Shown in pieces: positions 23,038-34,197 of a DNA stretch of 64,000 bases. The notes under the pieces were generated by a model, which did not search any database, was not told where the DNA came from, and saw only the letters and a list, made by a program, of their open reading frames with translations. The position numbers and the translations under genes are program-made. Position 1 is the first letter of the stretch, and each line of letters begins with the position of its first letter. Source of the DNA: Streptomyces parvulus (GTDB lineage: Bacteria > Actinomycetota > Actinomycetes > Streptomycetales > Streptomycetaceae); assembly GCF_014648855.1 (NCBI RefSeq), contig NZ_BMRX01000004.1, positions 62,001 to 126,000 of the forward strand, in the 5' to 3' direction.

Positions 23038-24516
23038 GTGCGGCAAGGGGGAATGGTCAGCCCTTTTCCGTCGGCGGACGGACGTCTGGCGAACGGGGCG
23101 GTCGGCCGGACCGCGGTCGACTGGGAGCAGCGGTACCGCCGTACCGTCATCACCACCGACACCGTGGCCACCGCCGTGGTGGTGGCGGCCATCGGCAACT
23201 TCTTCGGGGCCCGTGACGCGGCCAACTGGCACGAGAAATGGGGAATTCTCGCCTTCGGCACCGAACTGCTGGTGCTGGGCGCGCTCGCCGTGAGCAGGTC
23301 GTGGGCGCCGGGCGTCCTCGGCCAGGGCGCCGAGGAGTTCCGCCGGCTCGGCCGGTCCCTGTTCATGGCGACCGTCGTGCTGGCGCTCGGCGGCATCGCC
23401 CTCACCTCGCGCAACATCAAACTCTGGATCTTCGTCGCCATTCCCGCGATCGCGCTCGTCACGATGACCGCGCGGTACGTGCTGCGGCTCTGGCTGCACC
23501 GGCAGCGCAAGGAGGGGCGCTGTCTGCGTCCGGTCCTCGCCGCCGGGAGCGCCGACACCGTACGCGACCTGATCACCAGGACCCGGCGCTTCCCGCACCT
23601 CGGCTGGCGGGTCGACGCGGTCTGCACGACGGACGGCCTCGCGCACGGCGGTGAGCACCTGGACGGGGTGCCGGTGGTCGGACGGCTGACGGACGTCGCC
23701 GGCCACGTCCAGCGCGACGGCTACCGGGTCGTCGCGGTCACCCCGGACCCGCACTGGACGCCGGACCGGCTGCAGCGGCTGGCCTGGAACCTGGAGGGCG
23801 GCGACACCGAGATGGTGGTGGCCCCGGTGCTGATGGAGGTGGCCGGACCGCGGCTGCACATCGACGCCGTGCTCGGCATCCCGCTGCTGCGGGTCAGCAT
23901 GCCGACCTTCACCGGTGGCCGACGGGCGGTCAAGGGGGTGGTCGACCGGGCGGGCGCGGCGGTCCTGCTGGTCCTGTTCGCGCCGCTGATGGTGGTCGTG
24001 GGGCTGCTCGTGCTCGCCGACAGCCGGGGCGGGGCCTTCTACCGCCAGCGCCGGGTCGGCAAGGACGGCCGCGAGTTCACCATCCTCAAGTTCCGCACCA
24101 TGGTCGCCGGGGCGGACCGGGCGCGTGCCGCGCTGGCCGACCGCAACGAGGGCGCGGGCCTGCTGTTCAAGCTCCGCCGGGACCCGCGCGTGACCCGGGT
24201 CGGCGCGGTGCTGCGCCGGTACTCGCTCGACGAACTGCCGCAGCTCTTCAACGTGCTCACCGGGTCGATGTCGCTGGTCGGCCCGCGGCCCCCGCTGCCG
24301 GAGGAGTCCGCCGCCTACGGCCCGGACATCCGGCGGCGGCTGCTGGTCAAGCCGGGGCTCACCGGCCTGTGGCAGATCAGCGGGCGCAGCGACCTGTCCT
24401 GGGAGGAGGCGGTCCGGCTGGACCTGCGGTACGTGGAGGACTGGTCGCTGGCCCTGGACACGGTGATCTTGTGGAAGACCCTGCGCGCGGTGTTCTACGG
24501 CCAGGGGGCCTACTGA
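23038..24516 (+). CDS. Polyprenyl glycosylphosphotransferase (initiating sugar transferase)
   Basis: A 492-residue membrane enzyme that starts the repeat unit by moving a sugar phosphate from a nucleotide sugar to undecaprenyl phosphate. About four N-terminal membrane helices (to ~residue 150) and a CoA-binding-like central domain precede a further helix (AAVLLVLFAPLMVVVGLLV). The C-terminal catalytic domain follows, with FYRQRRVGKDGREFTILKFRTM, RRYSLDELPQLFNVL, VGPRPPLPEE and KPGLTGLWQISGRS. GTG 23038 has a GGGGGG site; ATG 23053 is an in-frame alternative. The donor sugar cannot be read from sequence. First gene of the locus, behind a long leader. Confidence 0.93.
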   Translation: MRQGGMVSPFPSADGRLANGAVGRTAVDWEQRYRRTVITTDTVATAVVVAAIGNFFGARDAANWHEKWGILAFGTELLVLGALAVSRSWAPGVLGQGAEEFRRLGRSLFMATVVLALGGIALTSRNIKLWIFVAIPAIALVTMTARYVLRLWLHRQRKEGRCLRPVLAAGSADTVRDLITRTRRFPHLGWRVDAVCTTDGLAHGGEHLDGVPVVGRLTDVAGHVQRDGYRVVAVTPDPHWTPDRLQRLAWNLEGGDTEMVVAPVLMEVAGPRLHIDAVLGIPLLRVSMPTFTGGRRAVKGVVDRAGAAVLLVLFAPLMVVVGLLVLADSRGGAFYRQRRVGKDGREFTILKFRTMVAGADRARAALADRNEGAGLLFKLRRDPRVTRVGAVLRRYSLDELPQLFNVLTGSMSLVGPRPPLPEESAAYGPDIRRRLLVKPGLTGLWQISGRSDLSWEEAVRLDLRYVEDWSLALDTVILWKTLRAVFYGQGAY

Positions 24517-24552
24517 TGTGCCGGCGCCGTCGTCCGGCGGGCGCGCGGACCG

Positions 24553-24569
24553 CAGGCCCCAAGGGCCTG
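24553..24569 (+). promoter_or_regulatory. Intercistronic hairpin
   Basis: CAGGCCC-CAA-GGGCCTG forms a 7-bp stem in the 73-nt gap between the sugar transferase and the dehydrogenase genes. It may tune expression of the downstream operon or stabilise processed mRNA. Confidence 0.35.
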
Positions 24570-24589
24570 CCTGGGGGGAGGAACGGGTC

Positions 24590-25895
<1,306 letters not shown>

Positions 25896-25906
<11 letters not shown>

Positions 25907-27182
25907 CACGGCGTCGGGAGACGCGACGGGCCGCGGCCGGCCGGTACGGCGGGCACTGGTCCTGGTGGAGAACCTGTCGGTCCCCTTCGACCGGCGGGTG
26001 TGGCAGGAGTGCACGACCCTGCGCGACGCGGGCTGGACGGTGCACGTCGTCTGCCCGAGGGGAACCAAGCGGGACACGGAGCCGGAAACGGAGATCGACG
26101 GGGTGCGGATCCACCGCTACCCGCTGCGCGCCGCCACCGGAGGGCCGGCCGGGTATCTGCGGGAGTACGGAGCGGCGCTGTGGCACACGTTCCGCCTCGC
26201 CCGGAAGGTGGGACCGGTGCACGTCGTGCACGCCTGCAACCCGCCCGACCTGCTCTTCCTGCCCGCCCTGTGGCTGAAGCGGCGCGGCGCCCGGTTCGTG
26301 TTCGACCAGCACGACCTGGTTCCCGAGCTGTACCTCTCCCGGTTCGGCCGGGGCGAGGACCTGCTCTACCGCGGGGTGCGCGCGCTGGAGCGGCTCACCT
26401 ACCGGGCCGCCGACGTCGTGATCGCCACGAACGAGAGCTACCGGGACGTCGCGGTGCGCCGGGGCGGCAAGCGGCCCGAGGACGTCTTCGTGGTCCGCAG
26501 CGCGCCCGACGTCGAGCGGTTCCATCCGGTGCCGCCCGAGCCGGAGTTGAAGAACGGCAAGCCGCATCTGCTCTGCTACCTCGGTGTCATGGGGCCGCAG
26601 GACGGCGTCGACTACGCGCTGCGGGCGCTGGCGAAGCTGCGCGACGACCTCGGGCGGACCGACTGGCACGCGGTGTTCGTCGGCGCCGGTGACACCTTCG
26701 ACGAGATGGTGGAGCTGTCACGGCGGCTCGGGCTCGAGGACCAGGTGCGGTTCACCGGGCGCATCCCGGACGCGGACCTGGTGCGCTACCTGTCCACCGC
26801 CGACGTGTGCCTCTCCCCCGACCCGCACAACCCGCTCAACGACGTGTCGACCATGAACAAGGTCCTGGAATACATGGTGATGGGGCGGCCGGTCGTCTCG
26901 TTCGACCTCCGCGAGGCGCGGGTCTCCGCCGGGGACGCCGCCGTCTACGCGCCCGCCAACGACGAGGCCGCGTTCGCCGGGCTCATCGCGATGCTCCTCG
27001 ACGACCCGGAGCGGCGGAGGCTGATGGGCAAGACGGGCCAGGAGCGGATCGGCGGGCAGCTCTCCTGGCAGAACTCCCAGCGGTCGCTGCTCGCCGCCTA
27101 CGCCGCCGCCTGCGACGGCCGGATCCCGGTGCCCGCGGACGGCACGACGGCACGGGGCGGGGGCCGCACCGTTGAGCGATGA
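25896..27182 (+). CDS. Glycosyltransferase, family 4 (GT-B)
   Basis: A 428-residue GT-B enzyme. The N-terminal acceptor domain begins with ALVLVENLSVPFDRRVWQE and HVVHACNPPDL. The C-terminal donor domain shows YLGVMGPQDGVDYALRA, VFVGAGDTF, RFTGRIPDADLVRYLSTADVCLSP and NKVLEYMVMGRPVVSFD. The glutamate of KVLEYM is the usual nucleotide-ribose contact. It adds one sugar to the lipid-linked repeat unit on the cytoplasmic face. The only usable start is TTG 25896, overlapping the dehydrogenase by 11 nt. It resembles WbuB/WcaL-like transferases, but the sugar is unknown. Confidence 0.9.
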
Positions 27183-28539
27183 CACGATACGCCTGGCCAC
27201 CATCGGGCGGATGCTGCGCCGGCGCCGGCGGCTGCTCGCCGTCCTGACGGTCCTCGGCGCACTGGTCGGCCTCGGCGTCTCCCTGGTGGTCCCGCCGCGC
27301 TACACGACGTCGGCGTCCGTCCTGCTGCCCGGCCAGTGGGAGCAGCGCGAGCTGCTGACCCAGGCGGAGATCGCGACCAGTTCGGAGGTGCTCGACCGCG
27401 CCGCCGCCGCGCTCCGCTGGGACGGCGTGGGCGGTACCGACCTGCGGGACCGGGTCGGCGCCGCGGCCACCGACGGGAACATCATCAGGATCTCGGGTAC
27501 CGCCGACTCTCCCGGGCGTGCGCAGCGCCTCTCCGACGAGGTGGCGCAGCAGTTCGTGTCCTTCGCGGCGCGGATCGCGGGCGAAGGCACCGGATCGGTC
27601 GCGGCCACGGAGGCGGAGGCGCTGCGGCAGCAGGTCGTGCGCACCAACCGCCGCATCTCCGAGCTGGCCGACGCGGCCGACCCGGGGCGGACCGTGGAGA
27701 GCGTGCAGGCCCGCACGGAGCTGGCGAAGCTGCGTACCGCCCTGGCCGAGGCCGTGAACAAGCTGGAGCAGGCGGACGGCACGACCGGCAAGGCCGGCCT
27801 GGTCGTGATGGGTCCGGCCGCGCGGCCGACCGGCGAGGCCCCGCCGACGAGGGTGCAGCTCGTGGCGGGCGGGGCGCTGCTGTTCCTCCTGCTCGCGGTC
27901 GTCGGGCACCTGGTCGCCGCGCGGAGGAACCGCCGGCCGCGCACCGGGCAGGAGATCGCCAGGGCGGCGGGCTCGTCGCTCCTCGGCGCCGTCGACGTGC
28001 CCGTCGACGAGTCCGCCGCCCGGCGGGAGGGCCGCGGGCCCGGGGGCCGGACGGGCCGGCTGCTGGGCGTGGACAGGCCGTGGGACGCGCCGGAACCGCG
28101 GGTGTCCGGGGACGAGGCGGGCCGGCGGATCCGCTACCGGCGGGTGTGCGCCCGGCTCCGGGACCTGCTGCCCGCGCCCCGGCGGCTGCTGGTGGTCGTA
28201 CCGGACGGCGACGAGACCGCCCGCCTGGCCGCCGCGCGGCTCGTCGCGGAGGCCGGGGGCGATCCGCTGCTGCGGGTGGCCGAGGTGGCGGTAGACCGGC
28301 CGACGGTGCCCGATGACGCCGGCGGGTCCGGTGCTCTGCTGGTGCTGGGCACGGGAGGCCGTACCGCGGGCGAACTCGCCGGCCTCGCCGAGGCGTGTGC
28401 GGAAGCGGGACACGAGCTGGTCGGCGTCGTCGTCGCCGCGCCGGTCCTGGACCCCCGGGGCCGGACCGCGGACCGTGCTCCCCGTCACGCGGCGCCGGAG
28501 ACCGCGGTGGCCGGGCCCGCGAGGGGAGGCTCGGTATGA
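27172..28539 (+). CDS. Wzz/YveK-type polysaccharide co-polymerase
   Basis: A 455-residue chain-length/export regulator. A transmembrane helix near residues 20-42 (LLAVLTVLGALVGLGVSLVV) is followed by the Wzz domain with YTTSASVLLP, a Glu/Arg-rich helical region with coiled-coil character (~145-200), and a second membrane helix near 225-245. The C-terminal ~190 residues are cytoplasmic and resemble the position of a BY-kinase, but I see no Walker A GxxGxGKS/T and no tyrosine cluster. The start is TTG 27172, overlapping the glycosyltransferase by 11 nt. It is paired with a second protein of the same layout. Confidence 0.82.
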   Translation: MSDDTIRLATIGRMLRRRRRLLAVLTVLGALVGLGVSLVVPPRYTTSASVLLPGQWEQRELLTQAEIATSSEVLDRAAAALRWDGVGGTDLRDRVGAAATDGNIIRISGTADSPGRAQRLSDEVAQQFVSFAARIAGEGTGSVAATEAEALRQQVVRTNRRISELADAADPGRTVESVQARTELAKLRTALAEAVNKLEQADGTTGKAGLVVMGPAARPTGEAPPTRVQLVAGGALLFLLLAVVGHLVAARRNRRPRTGQEIARAAGSSLLGAVDVPVDESAARREGRGPGGRTGRLLGVDRPWDAPEPRVSGDEAGRRIRYRRVCARLRDLLPAPRRLLVVVPDGDETARLAAARLVAEAGGDPLLRVAEVAVDRPTVPDDAGGSGALLVLGTGGRTAGELAGLAEACAEAGHELVGVVVAAPVLDPRGRTADRAPRHAAPETAVAGPARGGSV

Positions 28540-30059
28540 CGACGGACAGGACGACCGACGCACAGGCCCCCGTTCCGCTGCTGGACCTCCAGTCGCTGGT
28601 GGTCGCGGTGCGCAGGCGCCGCCGCCTCTGGAGCAGCCTGGCGTTGCTGGGCGTGCTGGCCGGCGGGGCGCTCGCGGTCCTGCTGCCGCCACCGCCGACC
28701 GCGGTGACGAAGGTGCTGGTCGCGCACAAGGAGGACCAGCCCAACGACACCGGCACGCTGATCCGCACCGACGTGGAGCTGCTGCGGACCACGCGGATCG
28801 CCGAGGCGGCGCTGCGCACCCTCGACTCCCGGGTGAAGCCAGAGGACTTCATGGAGGACTACCGGGGTACCGGCCTCACCAACAACCTGCTGGAGATCAC
28901 CGCGACGGGCGACGACGACGCCCAGGCGGTGGCCCGGGCCGCGGCGCTGGCCGACGCGTTCGTCACGGACCACGTCCGGCGGATGCGGGAGACCGCCGAG
29001 GCGGAGGCCGAGGCACTGCTCGCCCAGCGCGAGCGCACACGGGACGAGCTGGCCGAGGTCAACGAGGCGATCGGCGACCGGTCGCCGCAGAGCGACCCGA
29101 AGGCGGCGGCGAGCCTGGAGACGCTCTTCGCCCGCCGGGCCGAACTCGGCTCCCGCATCGCCGACTTCGACCAGCGGGCCGCGGAGGCGCGCACGGGCAC
29201 CCCCCGGATCGTCGCCGGTACGCAGATCGTGGACGCCCCTCGCGCGGTGCGGCACTCGCTGCCGAAGGCCGCCGTCACCGACGCCGGGATCGGCGGCGTC
29301 CTGGGCCTGGTCCTCGGGCTCGTGGTGGCCGCGGTCGGCGCCGTGGTGGCGGACCGCCCGGTGCTGCGCCGGGAGGTGGCCGCGCATCTCGGGGCGTCGG
29401 TCATCGCGGAACTGCCCCGCCGCAGACCTGCCGGGCCCTGGCGGAGCCGCCGGATGCGCGCGGCCCGCGAACGGCTGACCGCGTCCCTGGCGCGTACCAT
29501 ACGCGGCTCGGCGGAACCGGTGTCGCTGCTGGAGCTGGGCCACGCGCGCGGCACGGGCGCGATCGCCCTCGACCTCGCCGCGGCCCTGGCGGCCCGCGAG
29601 CCGGTCACCGTCGTCGACGCCCTGCCCGGACTCCCGCTCGCGCGCCGGCGGCCGAAGCCGGGCGACCCGGCCGTGGTCTGCGACGAGAACGCGGCCCAGG
29701 CGCCGGACGGGGAACGGCGCCTCGGCGTCGGCTCGGTGGCACCCGGGACGGCGTGGACCGACCTGCGCCACCTCGGCACCCGCACGGTGCTCGTCGTCCG
29801 GGCCGGCCACGGCAGTGCCGCGTGGCTGCACACCGTGGCGCGGCAGCTCGCGGACCAGCGCGTCACGGTGCTCGGCGTGGTGCTGATCGACCCCGACCCG
29901 CGGGACCGGACCGACGGCACCCTGTGGGACGGGCCGGACCACGCGCTGCGCGGGCGCGGCGAGCGTCCCGCCCGGCGCAACGGCACCGAACGGCCGCGGA
30001 CGGAGCGGCTGCCGATGCGCGCCGCGCGCGTCCCGGACGGCGACGAGGAGGGGCGGTAG
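28536..30059 (+). CDS. Wzz-type co-polymerase with degenerate kinase domain
   Basis: A 507-residue protein with the same plan as its upstream neighbour: membrane helix near residues 30-52, an extracellular Wzz region with a coiled coil (~140-210), and a second helix near 245-270 (GIGGVLGLVLGLVVAAV). A cytoplasmic domain follows, with LLELGHARGTGAIALDLAAALA. That stretch aligns with the P-loop and following helix of CpsD-type BY-kinases, but the GKS/T residues are gone, so ATP hydrolysis is not expected. The Arg-rich tail lacks a Tyr cluster. ATGA overlap with the upstream gene. The two proteins may form a hetero-oligomer around the polymerase. Confidence 0.8.
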   Translation: MTTDRTTDAQAPVPLLDLQSLVVAVRRRRRLWSSLALLGVLAGGALAVLLPPPPTAVTKVLVAHKEDQPNDTGTLIRTDVELLRTTRIAEAALRTLDSRVKPEDFMEDYRGTGLTNNLLEITATGDDDAQAVARAAALADAFVTDHVRRMRETAEAEAEALLAQRERTRDELAEVNEAIGDRSPQSDPKAAASLETLFARRAELGSRIADFDQRAAEARTGTPRIVAGTQIVDAPRAVRHSLPKAAVTDAGIGGVLGLVLGLVVAAVGAVVADRPVLRREVAAHLGASVIAELPRRRPAGPWRSRRMRAARERLTASLARTIRGSAEPVSLLELGHARGTGAIALDLAAALAAREPVTVVDALPGLPLARRRPKPGDPAVVCDENAAQAPDGERRLGVGSVAPGTAWTDLRHLGTRTVLVVRAGHGSAAWLHTVARQLADQRVTVLGVVLIDPDPRDRTDGTLWDGPDHALRGRGERPARRNGTERPRTERLPMRAARVPDGDEEGR

Positions 30060-30062
30060 GAC

Positions 30063-31997
30063 ATGTGTGGCATCGCAGGCGCGTACCGGTGGCCGGACGG
30101 CAAGGCCGTGGCCGACCGGCTGACCGAGATCCTCGCCCACCGGGGCCCGGACGGCTCCGGCGGCTACAGCCACTCCCTCGGGGACGGCGAGGTGCACCTC
30201 GGGCACCGGCGGCTGGCCGTCATCGACCTGACCGGGACGGGCGCCCAGCCGATGGTCTCCGGGGGCCTGGCCCTGACGTACAACGGCGAGCTGTACAACG
30301 CCCCCGAGCTGCGGGCCGAGCTGGCGGCCGCCGGGGTGCGGTTCCGGGGCACCTCCGACACCGAGGTGCTGCTGGAGGCCTGGCGGCGCTGGGGCACCGA
30401 CTGCCTGCCCCGGCTGCGCGGCATGTTCGCGTTCGGCGTCTTCGACGAGCGGACCGGTGAGCTGGTCCTCGCCCGCGACCAGCTCGGCGTCAAGCCGCTG
30501 TTCGTACTCCGGCGCGGCGAGGGCCTGGTGTTCGCCTCCGAGCTGAAGGCGCTGGCCGCGGTGACCGGCGGACCGCTGGAGGTGGACCACGGGGCGCTGG
30601 TCGCCTCGCTGCTGTACTACTGGGTGCCGGACACCCGCTGTGCCCTGCGCGGAGCGGAAAAGGTGCCGCCGGGGAGCTGGCTGCGGTGCAGGGCCGACGG
30701 CCGGGTGGAGCGCGGCCGGTTCTGGAACCTCAAGGACGTGGCCGCCGAGGGCCGGGAGCGTGCCCTGAGCGGTGAGCTGCCCGACCTGGCGGCCGTCGTC
30801 GAGGAGTCGACCCGGCGCCATCTGCTCTCCGACGTGCCCGTGGCGACGTTCCTCTCCGGCGGGCTGGACTCCAGCTACCTGACCGCGCTCGCGGCACGTG
30901 AACGGCCCGGCATCTCGGCCTACACCATCGGGTTCCGCGCCGAGGACGCCAGGTTCGAGGCGATGCCGGACGACCTGCGGCACGCGCGGAGGGTGGCCGA
31001 GCGGTTCGGTGTCGACCTGCACGAGATCGAGATCGCCCCGGACGTGCTCGACCTGCTGCCCCGGATGACCTACCACCTGGACGAGCCGATCGGCGATCCC
31101 GCCGCGATCAACACGTTCCTGATCTGCGAGGCCGCCCGGGAGGCCGGGGTCAAGGTGATGCTGTCGGGGATGGGCGCCGACGAACTGTTCGCCGGGTACC
31201 GCAAGCACCTGGCGAACCTGCTGGCCCTGCGCTATCAGCGCGTCCCGCGGCCGCTGCGGCGGGGGGTGTCGGCGGCCGTGGACCGGCTGCCGGTCGCCTC
31301 GGCCCGCCGGGGGTACCGGTCGGTGCGCTTCGCCAAGCGGTTCCTCTCCTTCGCCGAGCTGCCGGAGGAGACCGCGTTCCGGCGCAGCTACACCATGTAC
31401 GACCGGGAGGAGCTGCTCGCCCTGGTCGATCCGGACCTGGCCGGGACGGTGGACGAGGTACTGGCCGAACACGCCGACGTGTACCGGGACAACGACCTCG
31501 ACGACTTCGTCAACCGCATGTGCCTGGGCGACGCCCGGATGTTCCTGCCCGGGCTGAACCTGGCGTACACGGACCGGGCGAGCATGGCCGCGTCGACCGA
31601 GGTGCGCGTGCCGTACGTGGACGTCGAGGTGGTGAAGGCGGCGTTCGCCGTGCCGGGCGAGCGGAAGATCGCCGGGCGTCAGGGCAAGGCCGTTCTGAAG
31701 GAGGCGGCCGTCTCGGTCCTGCCCCGGGAGATCGTGTACCGGCCCAAGGGCCTGTTCAGTGCCCCGCTGCGGGCCTGGATGAGCCGGGACCTGGCACCGC
31801 TGGTCCGCGAGGTGGTGCACGACGGCGAACTCGTCCGGTCCGGCCTGCTGCGCCGCGACGCGCTCGCCCGGCTGGTAGCCGAGGACGCCGCCGGGCAGCG
31901 GGACTTCTCCAAGCATCTGTGGCACGTGCTGACCCTCGAGTACTGGTATCGCGGCGCCCTCTCGGGGGCCGGCCGGCACTCTCCCTCGAAGGCGTAG
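30063..31997 (+). CDS. asnB: Asparagine synthase-like glutamine-dependent amidotransferase
   Basis: A 644-residue two-domain enzyme. Cys2 (MCGIAGAYRW) is the glutaminase nucleophile of the N-terminal Ntn domain (to ~210). The synthetase domain has the pyrophosphatase P-loop S265-G-G-L-D269-S and GMGADELFAGYRKH. Housekeeping AsnB makes asparagine, but copies in polysaccharide loci are believed to amidate carboxyl groups of uronic acids. The AlgD-like enzyme encoded three genes upstream would supply such a substrate. It follows the Wzz gene by three bases, with a purine-rich site. Confidence 0.92.
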   Translation: MCGIAGAYRWPDGKAVADRLTEILAHRGPDGSGGYSHSLGDGEVHLGHRRLAVIDLTGTGAQPMVSGGLALTYNGELYNAPELRAELAAAGVRFRGTSDTEVLLEAWRRWGTDCLPRLRGMFAFGVFDERTGELVLARDQLGVKPLFVLRRGEGLVFASELKALAAVTGGPLEVDHGALVASLLYYWVPDTRCALRGAEKVPPGSWLRCRADGRVERGRFWNLKDVAAEGRERALSGELPDLAAVVEESTRRHLLSDVPVATFLSGGLDSSYLTALAARERPGISAYTIGFRAEDARFEAMPDDLRHARRVAERFGVDLHEIEIAPDVLDLLPRMTYHLDEPIGDPAAINTFLICEAAREAGVKVMLSGMGADELFAGYRKHLANLLALRYQRVPRPLRRGVSAAVDRLPVASARRGYRSVRFAKRFLSFAELPEETAFRRSYTMYDREELLALVDPDLAGTVDEVLAEHADVYRDNDLDDFVNRMCLGDARMFLPGLNLAYTDRASMAASTEVRVPYVDVEVVKAAFAVPGERKIAGRQGKAVLKEAAVSVLPREIVYRPKGLFSAPLRAWMSRDLAPLVREVVHDGELVRSGLLRRDALARLVAEDAAGQRDFSKHLWHVLTLEYWYRGALSGAGRHSPSKA

Positions 31998-32013
31998 AGA
32001 CAAGAGGACATCG

Positions 32014-34197
32014 GTGAAACAGGTTGTGCAGAACTACAGGAGTGGCGAGCTGGCGCTGCTCGACGTCCCGGCGCCGGGGTGCAAGCCGGGCGGTGTGCTG
32101 GTGCGGAGCGCCTACTCGCTGATCTCCACCGGGACCGAGCTGATGAAGGTGTCGGAGGCCGGCCTGTCGATGGTCGGCAAGGCCCGCTCCCGGCCGGACC
32201 AGGTGGCCAAGGTGGTGCAGAGCGTGGCCACCAACGGCGTGCCCGCCACCTACCGCAAGGTGATGGGCAAGCTGGACTCCTGGACGCCGCTCGGCTACTC
32301 GCTGTGCGGGGTGGTCGAGCAGGTCGGCGACGGCATCGACGACGTGTCGGTGGGTGACGTCGTGGCCTGCGCGGGCAACGAGCACGCGTTGCACGCCGAG
32401 CTGAACTGGGTGCCGAAGAACCTCTACACCCGCGTGCCGGACGGCCTCGCGCCGCGGCACGCCGCCTTCGGCACCGTCGGGTCCATCGCCCTGCAGGGGG
32501 TGCGCCGGGGCGAGTCGCAGCTCGGCGAGGTGGCACTGGTCATCGGCCTGGGGCTGATCGGTCAGCTGGTGGTGCAGCTCCTGGCGGCCTCGGGAGTGCG
32601 CGTCGTCGGCGTCGACCCCGACCCGGCACGCTGCGAACTGGCGGAACGCATGGGCGCGGTGGCGTGCGGCGACCCCGGTTCGCCGACCGTGGCGGCGTCC
32701 GTCGCCGAACTCACCGGCGGGCACGGCGCCGACCAGGTGTACCTGGCGGCGGGCGGCACCGGCAACGAGCCGGTCGAGCTGGCCGCCCGGCTGAGCCGGG
32801 ACCGCGGCCGGGTGGTCGACATCGGCAAGTGCAGCCTGGACCTGCCGTGGAACGCGTACTACGAGAAGGAGCTGGACGTCCGGTTCTCGCGCTCGTACGG
32901 CCCCGGGCGCTACGACCCGGAGTACGAGCTGGAGGGCCGCGACTACCCGATCGGCTATGTCCGTTGGACCGAGCGCCGCAATCTGGCGTGCTTCCTCGAC
33001 CTCGTCGCCCGCGGCCGCGTCGACGTGGAGCCCCTGGTCTCCCACACCGCCGACTTCGACGACGCCGTCGAGACGTACCGGAGCCTCGAGGGCGGCGGTC
33101 TCAAGGCCGTGGCCGTGCTGTTCCGGTACGCGGGGCAGGCGCCGGAGGCCGCGGCCCCCGAGCTGGCCCTCCCCGCGGTGCGACGCGGCGCCGCCGCCCC
33201 CTCGGTGGCCCGCCCCCGCAAGGCGTCGGTGCGGCTGGCGTTCGTCGGCGCCGGGAACTACGCAACGTCGATGCTGCTGCCGCACCTGACCGGGCGCGAC
33301 GGCGTGGAGTTGTCGACCGTCGTCACCACGACGGCGCTGTCCGCGGCCAACGCCAAGCGCAAGTTCGGCTTCACCGAGGCGACCACCGAACTGGACGCCG
33401 TGCTCGACGACCCCTCCGTCGACGCGGTGTTCGTGGTCACCCGCCACAGCTCGCACGCGGAGCTGACCCGCAGGGCGCTGCTCGCGGGCAAGGCGGTGTT
33501 CGTGGAGAAGCCGCTGGCCCTCACCGAGGACGAACTGGCCGGTGTGCTCGCCGCGGTGGAGGAGTCCGGCAACGACCGGCTCCAGGTGGGCTTCAACCGC
33601 CGGTTCGCGCCGCTGCTCCAGGAGGCCCGGCAGCGGTTCGGCGACCGGACCGGGCCGGCGAACCTGCGCTACCTGGTGAACGCGGGCCGGCTGGAGCACG
33701 GCAGCTGGTACCTCCAGCAGGCCACCCAGGGCTCGCGGTTCGCCGGCGAGGGCGGGCACTTCATCGACACGGCGAGCAGACTGCTCGGCGCCGACCCGGT
33801 CTCGGTGTACGCGGTCGCGAGCCCCGGGGGCGAGGATCTCCAGGTGGTGCTCGGCTACCCGGGTGGCTCGACCGCGACCGTCAGCTATCTCACCAACGGT
33901 CCGGCCGGGTTCCCCAAGGAGACCCTGGACCTGATGGCCGACGGCCGCGCGCTGCGGCTCGACGACTTCGTCCGCGCCTCCGTCTACGACGGCCGCAGGC
34001 GGTGGGTCAGCTCGCGGCTGCCCAAGGCCCGCGACAAGGGACAGGCCGCCCAACTGGCCGCGTTCGTACGGGCCGTGCGGACCGGCGGGCCGATGCCGGT
34101 GCCGCTGGAGTCGCTGGTCGCCACCACCGCGGCCACCCTCGCGGTGCGGACGGGGCTGGCGAGCGGAACGCCGGTGACCCTGGCGGCGGCCCGATGA
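32014..34197 (+). CDS. Bi-domain oxidoreductase (MDR + Gfo/Idh/MocA fusion)
   Basis: A 727-residue fusion. The N-terminal half (to ~380) is a zinc-alcohol-dehydrogenase-like MDR domain with VIGLGLIGQLVVQLL as cofactor loop. The C-terminal half (~405-727) is a Gfo/Idh/MocA dehydrogenase with LAFVGAGNYATSMLLPHL, VFVEKPLALT (the EKP motif) and GEGGHFIDTASRL. Such fusions are frequent beside heparinase-like genes in polysaccharide loci, and their reaction is unproven. Two NAD(P)-binding sites suggest a coupled oxidation/reduction, for example epimerisation via a keto intermediate. The start is GTG 32014 with GAGGA upstream. The stop overlaps the next gene as ATGA. Confidence 0.9.
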   Translation: MKQVVQNYRSGELALLDVPAPGCKPGGVLVRSAYSLISTGTELMKVSEAGLSMVGKARSRPDQVAKVVQSVATNGVPATYRKVMGKLDSWTPLGYSLCGVVEQVGDGIDDVSVGDVVACAGNEHALHAELNWVPKNLYTRVPDGLAPRHAAFGTVGSIALQGVRRGESQLGEVALVIGLGLIGQLVVQLLAASGVRVVGVDPDPARCELAERMGAVACGDPGSPTVAASVAELTGGHGADQVYLAAGGTGNEPVELAARLSRDRGRVVDIGKCSLDLPWNAYYEKELDVRFSRSYGPGRYDPEYELEGRDYPIGYVRWTERRNLACFLDLVARGRVDVEPLVSHTADFDDAVETYRSLEGGGLKAVAVLFRYAGQAPEAAAPELALPAVRRGAAAPSVARPRKASVRLAFVGAGNYATSMLLPHLTGRDGVELSTVVTTTALSAANAKRKFGFTEATTELDAVLDDPSVDAVFVVTRHSSHAELTRRALLAGKAVFVEKPLALTEDELAGVLAAVEESGNDRLQVGFNRRFAPLLQEARQRFGDRTGPANLRYLVNAGRLEHGSWYLQQATQGSRFAGEGGHFIDTASRLLGADPVSVYAVASPGGEDLQVVLGYPGGSTATVSYLTNGPAGFPKETLDLMADGRALRLDDFVRASVYDGRRRWVSSRLPKARDKGQAAQLAAFVRAVRTGGPMPVPLESLVATTAATLAVRTGLASGTPVTLAAAR

